From: an uncultured Bacteroidales bacterium
GTDB lineage: Bacteria; Bacteroidota; Bacteroidia; Bacteroidales; Muribaculaceae
Direction of reading: 5' to 3'
Length of the DNA: 59,694 nt
Assembly (NCBI GenBank): GCA_902784675.1
Contig: CACZVR010000023.1
Coordinates: forward strand, 1 to 59,694
Shown: positions 54,816-59,694 of the stretch, in pieces
How positions within the stretch are numbered: position 1 is the stretch's first letter
How the letters are laid out: every line of letters starts with the position of its first letter
The notes under the pieces: generated by a model
Database searches by the model: none
What the model saw: only the letters and a program-made list of their open reading frames with translations
Told to the model about the DNA's origin: nothing
Translations under genes and position numbers: made by a program

Positions 54816-56390
54816 ATGAAAAGTCTTAGATTGATTATCGCCCTCCTGCTTGTCGGTATCGCCATCAGTGGCTATGCCCAAGATCCCAGAAAGAGGGGGA
54901 GTGGCAATGCCGATAAAAAGACTGAGTCCGTTGATAAGAAGGGCTCGAATAGCTCTAGCAGTTCCTCTTCATCATCCGGCGGTAATTTGCAACTCACTTC
55001 GCCCTCTGGCTCAAAGGACTTGACGAAACCAAGTGAGCCCACAGGTTCAAGGGATGTGTCTGGTTCAAGGGATGCGTCTGGCTCAAGGGATGTGTCTGGT
55101 TCAAGAGACCCCGAGAGGTCAAAGGAAGCCGAGATGTCAAGAGAGTCGTCCTCGAGGGAACCTTCAAAAGAGCCCTCTATGGAATCTTCCAGAGGGTCGA
55201 GAGAGGCTTCATCTTCAAGCGCCGGACGCCCCCAGGTGTCAAGGTCGGGCTCATCTTCGGCTTCGGGCAATGTTTCGTCTGGCGTCTCCAGGCGTGGACA
55301 AAGTGCCGGGTCTAAGCGAGGCAAGAAGGAAGGTGCCGAAGGCATCACCGACCGTCAGCAGTCGTTCTATGAGGTGAAAGAGCCCAGCGATGCCGACCTC
55401 CAGTGGATGAAGGTCATCTACCGCGAGGTGGACCTCAGAAAAGGCAAGAATGCAGCCCTGCTCTATCCCGAGATGCCCAACCAGGATGGTGAGAACCTTT
55501 ACTTCATCATCATGCGACTGCTTGCCAAGAACAAGATTTCGGCCTATGACTATCAGGACGAGATCTTTGATGAGAAGCACAAGGTCAATGTGGGTGAGAT
55601 GTTCGACAACTACGGCATCTACTACACCGAGGCCAAGGGCAGCACCCAGAAGGCTCCGCTCTATGACTTCGAGGACGCCGACATCCGTGCCAACCAGGTG
55701 CTCAGCTACTATATCATCGAGAAATGGGAGTTCGACACCCGCAGCAACCAGATGAAGGCTCGCGTCGAGTACCTGTGCCCCGTCCTCCATCAAGAGGATG
55801 ACTGGAGCGGCGAGACCGGTCGCTATCCCATGTTCTGGGTGAAGCTCAATGACATCCGCCCCTACATGGCTCGCCAGTATGTCTTCACCGACGATGACAA
55901 CAACCTGGCACGCTACAGCATTGACGACTTCTTCAAGCTCAACATGTACACTGGCAGCATCATCAAGACCAAGAACCTGCGCAACCTCTCGCTCAAGCAG
56001 ATGTTCCCCGAGGAGGAAGCCTACAAGCACGCCCAGGACAGCATCGAACAGCGTCTGCGCAGCTTCAACCAGGATTTGTGGGTGCCCGCACTGGACGTTC
56101 TGCAGGCTCGCGCCGAGGCCGAGGAGAAAGCCCGTGCCGAAGCCGAGGGTGAACTCACCGAGGATGAAGAAGGTGCCGAGAAGGTAGAAACCGACGGCGG
56201 TAACGACGAGGAGAAGGAGAAAGTGACCCGCACCACCAAGCGTGGCAGCAAGTCCAAGGACACCAAGTCCACTTCCAAATCCAAGTCAAAGGCCAAGACC
56301 AAGAAAACCAAAGTTAAAGAGCGCAAGCCCAAGACAAGCACCCAGACGGTCAACACCGGCGTCCGCTCAGTGCGCAGCCGCCGCAACTAA
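54816..56390 (+). CDS. gldN: T9SS ring protein GldN/PorN with unusual low-complexity ends
   Basis: This 524-residue protein has a signal peptide ending GYAQ. The conserved GldN core is about residues 180-430 (SDADLQWMKVIYREVDLRKGKNAALLYPE and VEYLCPVLHQEDDWSGETGRYPMFWVK). Between the signal and the core lies a Ser/Arg/Glu/Asp-rich stretch (about 25-175), including SSSSSSSSS and repeats of GSRDVS from an 18-base tandem at 55044-55109. A Glu- then Lys/Ser/Thr-rich tail (about 430-524) follows. Family proteins of known length are about 340-360 residues, so both additions are extra. GldN binds GldK in the periplasmic ring. The gene ends at a terminator. Confidence 0.93.
   Translation: MKSLRLIIALLLVGIAISGYAQDPRKRGSGNADKKTESVDKKGSNSSSSSSSSSGGNLQLTSPSGSKDLTKPSEPTGSRDVSGSRDASGSRDVSGSRDPERSKEAEMSRESSSREPSKEPSMESSRGSREASSSSAGRPQVSRSGSSSASGNVSSGVSRRGQSAGSKRGKKEGAEGITDRQQSFYEVKEPSDADLQWMKVIYREVDLRKGKNAALLYPEMPNQDGENLYFIIMRLLAKNKISAYDYQDEIFDEKHKVNVGEMFDNYGIYYTEAKGSTQKAPLYDFEDADIRANQVLSYYIIEKWEFDTRSNQMKARVEYLCPVLHQEDDWSGETGRYPMFWVKLNDIRPYMARQYVFTDDDNNLARYSIDDFFKLNMYTGSIIKTKNLRNLSLKQMFPEEEAYKHAQDSIEQRLRSFNQDLWVPALDVLQARAEAEEKARAEAEGELTEDEEGAEKVETDGGNDEEKEKVTRTTKRGSKSKDTKSTSKSKSKAKTKKTKVKERKPKTSTQTVNTGVRSVRSRRN
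55044..55109 (+). repeat. 18-base tandem repeat in gldN
   Basis: Three full units of GGTTCAAGGGATGTGTCT (second with one change, third with one change) and a partial fourth encode GSRDVS, GSRDAS, GSRDVS and GSRD. The unit is a multiple of three, so copy-number change would keep the frame. Confidence 0.85.
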
Positions 56391-56420
56391 CCCGCCGCGA
56401 TCTTATCTAATGATATTGAT

Positions 56421-56456
56421 GTTGCCCAGGCCTCAAGGCTTGGGCAACACTTGTTT
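56421..56456 (+). terminator. Terminator after gldN
   Basis: GTTGCCCAGGCC (56421-56432) pairs with GGCTTGGGCAAC (56437-56448), with one G-T pair, followed by ACTTGTTTTT. It ends the T9SS operon. Confidence 0.85.
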
Positions 56457-56503
56457 TTGAAATGGCGTTTTTTTAAGGGAAAGATAAAAAAATCAAATTT
56501 TTC

Positions 56504-56535
56504 TTTGTCCATTGGGGAAAGAATGAGTAACTTTG
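56504..56535 (+). promoter_or_regulatory. rpsU promoter
   Basis: TTTG at 56504-56507 and TAACTTTG at 56528-56535 are separated by 20 bases, a good match to the Bacteroidetes consensus. The transcript leader would be about 175 bases, unusually long. Confidence 0.75.
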
Positions 56536-56551
56536 CGGCGCTAAAAATCGG

Positions 56552-56639
56552 AAGGAGGTTGTAAACCCTGATTTAAGACACTGATTATCAATACATAACT
56601 CAAATTGGCATCGCTCGGCACGTGACTCACCGGCGATGC
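56552..56639 (+). promoter_or_regulatory. rpsU leader with strong Shine-Dalgarno motif and hairpin
   Basis: AAGGAGGT at 56552-56559 is a full match to the anti-Shine-Dalgarno end of 16S rRNA, yet no start codon of a real gene follows it. A perfect 7-base stem, GCATCGC (56608-56614) with GCGATGC (56633-56639), lies 50 bases later, extended by CGG/CCG. Together they look like a leader for control of S21 synthesis. The role is inferred. Confidence 0.5.
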
Positions 56640-56719
56640 GTCATCCATGCGGGTCACAAAACAGGAGATTATCCAAACAATTAAATACAACAAAAACATT
56701 AAAACAAAACAAACTTATT

Positions 56720-56911
56720 ATGATTATTGTTCCCGTTAAGGAAGGCGACAACATCGAGCGCGCCCTCAAGAAATTCAAGAGAAAAACCGAAAAGACTGGT
56801 GTCATCAAGGAATTACGCACCCGTCAGGCATTCCAGAAGCCCTCTATCACCAACCGCAAGAAGATGATGAAGGCCGTGTATGTGCAGCAGCTGCGCAACC
56901 GTGAGGAGTAA
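56720..56911 (+). CDS. rpsU: 30S ribosomal protein bS21
   Basis: This 63-residue basic protein starts at 56720 (MIIVPVKEGDNIERALKKFKRKTEKTG), the family's N-terminus; the in-frame codons before it are leader sequence. It has RQAFQKPSITNRKKMMKAVYVQQLRNREE at the end. bS21 sits beside the 3' end of 16S rRNA on the small subunit; in Bacteroidetes it helps mask the anti-Shine-Dalgarno sequence. Directly upstream the sequence is A-rich with no Shine-Dalgarno motif. It is followed by a clear terminator. Confidence 0.96.
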   Translation: MIIVPVKEGDNIERALKKFKRKTEKTGVIKELRTRQAFQKPSITNRKKMMKAVYVQQLRNREE

Positions 56912-56933
56912 TCACGCTCGACACGATATTCAA

Positions 56934-56973
56934 GACAGGAGCAGGCAGTTTTGCCCGCTCCTGTCATTTTTTT
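56934..56973 (+). terminator. Terminator after rpsU
   Basis: GACAGGAGC (56934-56942) pairs exactly with GCTCCTGTC (56957-56965), followed by ATTTTTTT. Confidence 0.9.
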
Positions 56974-57082
56974 GGCCTAAAATTTGCAATTAAGAAAAAT
57001 AGTTGCTAACTTTAGCACGTCAAAACTGAACATGTCGCCCCACGGGGCGGCTGCGAGATTTTAGTATGACAAGAGTTTGCCT

Positions 57083-57994
57083 ATGAACGCAACAGTCGAA
57101 AGATTCCTGCTATACCTGCGCAACGAGCGCAACCTGTCATGGAGAACGGTGGACCTGTACCGCCGCGACCTCGACCAGTGGGTATCCTATGCGACTGCTG
57201 GCGGTCATCCCCTTGATGTAGCTTCAGTCACCTCGGGCGACTTGCGCGCCTGGCTCATCGAGCGATCGTCGCACGGCGATTGCCCCGGCACCCTGCGCCA
57301 CAAGGTGCAGGCCCTCAGGGCGCTCTATCGCTACCTGCTGCGGCGTGGCGAGGTGACATCCAATCCCGCCGCTCAGGTTGAACTCGCCAAGTTGCCCAAG
57401 CCCTTGCCTCGCTTTGTCCGCGAGCAGACCGTCAACACGGTCCTCGATGCCGACATCGACATGCAGGACTTCACCCAGGTGCGTGACCGCCTCATCGTCA
57501 TGCTCCTGTATGAAACGGGCATCCGCTTGAGCGAGCTCATCGGCTTGCAGGATGCCGCTGTCGATGTGACGAAGCGCGAGCTCAAGGTGCGTGGCAAGCG
57601 CGACAAGGACCGCATCGTCCCCTTCGGTGATGAGTTGGTGCAGTGGATCGAGACCTATCGAGCCTTGCGCGCCACCGTCGGTGCCGAGTGCGGCAACCTG
57701 CTCATCACGCTCAAGGGCAAGCCGCTCTATCCGTCGCTGGTCTATCACGTCGTGCATGACTCGTTGGCTCAGGCCGGCGGCAACGGCAAGCTCAGCCCGC
57801 ATGTGCTGCGTCACACCTTTGCCAGCGTCATGCTCAACCATGGCGCCGAGCTCAACAGCGTCAAGGAACTCTTGGGACACGAGAATCTCGCAGCGACACA
57901 GGTTTACACCCATGTGACACTCAGTGAATTACAACACAATTATGAACTCGCCCATCCACGGGCACTAAAAAAAGGAGGTTATTATGGATATTAA
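57083..57994 (+). CDS. Xer-type tyrosine recombinase
   Basis: This 303-residue site-specific recombinase has an N-terminal SAM-like DNA-binding domain (VERFLLYLRNERNLSWRTVDLYRRDL near 4-29) and a C-terminal catalytic domain. Catalytic positions are visible: Arg in TGIRLSEL near 153, Lys in VRGKRDKDRI near 175, HxxR in HVLRHTFAS near 245, and the His and nucleophile Tyr in LLGHENLAATQVYTHV near 265-278. The length fits XerC/XerD, used for chromosome dimer resolution. Conserved position beside rpsU, hpf and tuf supports a housekeeping, not mobile-element, role. The start is the ATG at 57083. Its stop overlaps the hpf start. Confidence 0.92.
   Translation: MNATVERFLLYLRNERNLSWRTVDLYRRDLDQWVSYATAGGHPLDVASVTSGDLRAWLIERSSHGDCPGTLRHKVQALRALYRYLLRRGEVTSNPAAQVELAKLPKPLPRFVREQTVNTVLDADIDMQDFTQVRDRLIVMLLYETGIRLSELIGLQDAAVDVTKRELKVRGKRDKDRIVPFGDELVQWIETYRALRATVGAECGNLLITLKGKPLYPSLVYHVVHDSLAQAGGNGKLSPHVLRHTFASVMLNHGAELNSVKELLGHENLAATQVYTHVTLSELQHNYELAHPRALKKGGYYGY
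57972..57978 (+). promoter_or_regulatory. Strong Shine-Dalgarno site of hpf
   Basis: AAGGAGG with a 5-base gap to the ATG at 57984. Such full matches are rare among the starts checked here; the other notable one is in the rpsU leader. Confidence 0.7.
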
Positions 57995-58274
57995 GATCAA
58001 TGCCATCCACTTCGAAGCAACCGAGAAACTGAATGACTTCATCAACAAGAAAGTCGAGAAACTGGGTAAGTATAACGAGGAGATCTCTAATGCCGAGGTC
58101 ATTCTCAAAGTAGTGAAACCCGAGACTGCCATGAACAAGGAGGCGTCAGTGCGCCTGAACGTACCCCGCAGCGAGGACCTCTTCGCCAGCAAGGTGGCCG
58201 ACACTTTCGAGGAGGCAATCGACAACTGTGCCGATGCCCTCAAGCGCCAGTTAGAAAAAGGCCGCAACCGCTAA
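57984..58274 (+). CDS. hpf: Ribosome hibernation promoting factor (short HPF/YfiA family)
   Basis: This 96-residue protein has the short HPF fold: MDIKINAIHFEATEKLNDFINKKVEKLGKYN, ILKVVKPETAMNKEASVRLNVP and EEAIDNCADALKRQLEKGR. It binds the 30S subunit in the stationary phase and blocks translation, favouring dormant ribosomes. It lacks the long C-terminal dimerisation tail. The start ATG overlaps the end of the recombinase gene by 11 bases, so translation is coupled and the Shine-Dalgarno site lies in the recombinase coding sequence. Confidence 0.93.
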   Translation: MDIKINAIHFEATEKLNDFINKKVEKLGKYNEEISNAEVILKVVKPETAMNKEASVRLNVPRSEDLFASKVADTFEEAIDNCADALKRQLEKGRNR

Positions 58275-58887
58275 TCTAGTCCAGGTCATATTAGAAGACA
58301 TAGGGCGTCCCCTGCCAGCACACCGCTGCCGGCAGGGGACGCAATTCCATCCCCACTGCAAATCCGGCGCCACACAAGCCACCCCACAGTGAAACAGCCA
58401 CCCGTCAAACAGGCCCGATGCCGCTGAATGTGCAGGCCTTAGGTCCGCAAAAGGCCGACGGCCTTTACTTGTGTCAACACCATGGCGCGAGGGCCGAAGG
58501 TCCTCGTGGCTTGGTGACGAAGGACCCGGCTCGCACGGGCCCCGCAGGGGGCCACTAAGGAATAGGGGAGTGTGTAACAAGGCAAAGCCCATGAATGATA
58601 AATTTTAATTGAAAAATTTGTTTAATTTCCCGTGCGCAGCACGGTCCTTTGTTCTAGGAGAGAGATCTTGTGCCCCTCTTGCTCCTGGTCTATGAAACTA
58701 CGCAGCCGCCTGGCCGCAATTTTCTTCCCCCTTATTTATATTATTAATGTATGTTCCCCGGCGTTGTGCAAACATCGTGCAAAATGTCATGGACAACCAG
58801 TTTAACTATAATCAATTGATTGTCATTATTTTGTGTGCAATACTGGCAACCCGTTGAAAAGTTTTTTAAAAAAAAAGTTCAAAAAAG
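58275..58887. other. Non-coding stretch with a series of small hairpins
   Basis: No credible gene is seen. Five compact stems lie in the first 370 bases: 58305-58342 (12-base perfect stem), 58450-58466 (AAAGGCC/GGCCTTT, loop GAC), 58488-58506 (8 base pairs with one G-T, loop GAA), 58538-58553 (GGCCCC/GGGGCC) and 58631-58643 (CGTGC/GCACG, loop GCA). The first could terminate hpf. The rest, to 58887, is AT-rich and leads to the tRNA promoter. It does not look like RNase P RNA, tmRNA or SRP RNA by their conserved segments. Confidence 0.6.
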
Positions 58888-58918
58888 TTTGTCAGTTCAG
58901 AAAAAGGTCGTAATTTTG
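58888..58918 (+). promoter_or_regulatory. Promoter of the tRNA-tuf operon
   Basis: TTTG at 58888-58891 and TAATTTTG at 58911-58918 have a 19-base spacer, the best promoter match in the window. The A/T-rich tracts just upstream would suit an UP-type element. Confidence 0.8.
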
Positions 58919-58965
58919 CACCCGCTAACGAGAACGCCCCGTATCTCAATAGCGCAACGATAGAT

Positions 58966-59039
58966 GCCTCTTTAGCTCAGTTGGCCAGAGCACGTGATTT
59001 GTAATCTCGGGGTCGTTGGTTCGAATCCGACAAGAGGCT
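58966..59039 (+). tRNA. tRNA-Thr (TGT)
   Basis: It is 74 bases long, with a GCCTCTT/AAGAGGC acceptor stem, D arm GCTC/GAGC, anticodon loop TTTGTAA giving anticodon TGT, and T arm GTTGG/CCGAC. No CCA is encoded. The anticodon stem CGTGA/TCTCG has a central T-T mismatch. Confidence 0.95.
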
Positions 59040-59053
59040 CAAGATAACACAAT

Positions 59054-59136
59054 GGGTAGATTCCAGAGTGGCCAAATGGGGCAGACTGTAAATCTGCTGC
59101 GTCATCGCTTCGGTGGTTCGAATCCATCTCTACCCA
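59054..59136 (+). tRNA. tRNA-Tyr (GTA)
   Basis: It is 83 bases long, with a GGGTAGA/TCTACCC acceptor stem, anticodon loop CTGTAAA giving GTA, and a long type II variable arm (GCGTCATCGCTTC region). The T loop is TTCGAAT. Confidence 0.95.
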
Positions 59137-59144
59137 CAGGTTTT

Positions 59145-59217
59145 GCGGAAGTAGCTCAGTTGATAGAGCATCAGCCTTCCAAGCTGAGGGCCGCGGGTTT
59201 GAGCCCCGTCTTCCGCT
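59145..59217 (+). tRNA. tRNA-Gly (TCC)
   Basis: It is 73 bases long, with a GCGGAAG/CTTCCGC acceptor stem and anticodon stem CAGC/GCTG closing the loop CTTCCAA, giving TCC. No CCA is encoded. Confidence 0.95.
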
Positions 59218-59233
59218 CAAGAACAAAGAAATT

Positions 59234-59305
<72 letters not shown>

Positions 59306-59427
59306 CAAAATGTAGAACGCTTCGCCTCTCACTGATTGCGGGTTAAGTTATCAATAGGGGGTGAAGTGATTTACGCAATAAGGTAGACTAAACACTTATC
59401 ATTCAATTTTATATAACAACTAAAGTT

Positions 59428-59694
59428 ATGGCAAAAGAGCATTTTGAAAGAACAAAGCCGCATGTTAACATCGGTACCATTGGTCACGTTGACCACGGTA
59501 AAACTACCCTGACCGCCGCTATCACCACCGTACTGGCTAAGGACGGTGATATCTCTGGTGACAACGTTCGTTCGTTCGACTCGATCGACAACGCTCCCGA
59601 GGAGAAGGAGCGCGGTATTACTATCAACACCGCTCACGTTGAGTATGAGACCAAGAACCGTCACTATGCTCACGTTGACTGCCCGGGCCACGCT
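59428..59694 (+). CDS. tuf: Elongation factor Tu, N-terminal part
   Basis: The first 89 codons are present and run off the right edge: [32 protein letters not shown] with the P-loop GHVDHGKT, the switch I region [14 protein letters not shown] (Thr of GITI) and the DCPGHA motif of switch II. EF-Tu brings aminoacyl-tRNA to the ribosome. It is preceded by four tRNA genes that are probably co-transcribed with it. No strong Shine-Dalgarno sequence is seen. Beyond the window, secE-rpoB-type genes often follow in this phylum, but that cannot be seen. Confidence 0.97.
   Translation, partial: MAKEHFERTKPHVNIGTIGHVDHGKTTLTAAITTVLAKDGDISGDNVRSFDSIDNAPEEKERGITINTAHVEYETKNRHYAHVDCPGHA

Noticed and set aside
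57083-57994. Possible integrase of a mobile element
   Set aside because: The size and motifs fit XerC/XerD. Neighbours are housekeeping genes with no phage or conjugation genes, and the tRNAs nearby show no duplicated ends.
58251-58592. A 113-codon minus-strand frame after hpf
   Set aside because: It has many Pro, Arg, Cys and Trp residues, no domain, and lies over the hairpin series; it looks like chance.
58972-59226. An open frame reading GSNPRPSAWKADALSTELLP-like sequence on the minus strand
   Set aside because: This is the well-known false protein produced by reading through antisense tRNA genes; the plus strand holds three tRNAs here.

Overview
The window looks like chromosomal DNA of a gut- or rumen-type Bacteroidales bacterium (Bacteroidota). 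It has a SusC/SusD starch locus, surface lipoproteins, Bacteroidetes-type promoters (TTTG, then TAnnTTTG about 17-23 bases later), few Shine-Dalgarno sequences, a PorT/PorP/GldKLMN type IX secretion (T9SS) block, and the chain rpsU - tyrosine recombinase - hpf - four tRNAs - tuf. Prevotellaceae or Muribaculaceae would both fit; I cannot decide from sequence alone.

Region 1 (1-729): a partial alkaline-phosphatase-family gene and a GxxExxY gene flanked by 25-base inverted repeats.

Region 2 (730-30025): alpha-glucan use, with some housekeeping genes. A LacI-family regulator is divergent from susC-susD-susE-susF. These are followed by a secreted multi-domain protein, a secreted alpha-amylase and a GH53 galactanase, all three carrying dockerin-like repeats. 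A SusA-type neopullulanase lies beyond. After an ATPase gene, a small hydrolase, murF and ddl comes a second starch operon on the minus strand: maltose-type transporter, 4-alpha-glucanotransferase and type I pullulanase (frameshifted as given). A LacI-type operator, GCAAnCGnTTGC, lies upstream of susC, the amylase and the transporter. In all three its centre is about 62 bases upstream of the -7 box, which suggests one activated regulon. Two tandem acyltransferase-3 genes close the region.

Region 3 (30211-47592): an exopolysaccharide cluster. It encodes a flippase, export lipoprotein, chain-length tyrosine kinase, O-antigen-ligase-like protein, three GT4 glycosyltransferases, a beta-helix protein, an acyltransferase-3, an SGNH/MBOAT acyl-transfer pair, a CotH protein with dockerin repeats and a radical SAM protein. 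No initiating sugar-phosphate transferase is seen here.

Region 4 (47672-59694): ychF (frameshifted as given), the T9SS core porT-porP-gldK-gldL-gldM-gldN with an unusual low-complexity GldN, then rpsU, a Xer-type recombinase, hpf, a non-coding stretch with five small hairpins, tRNA-Thr/Tyr/Gly/Thr and the start of tuf.

The starch genes form a coherent pathway. Starch is bound by SusD/E/F and the extra secreted proteins and cut outside by the amylase. Oligosaccharides enter through SusC, are cut by the neopullulanase and pullulanase, and the products enter through the transporter for disproportionation by MalQ.
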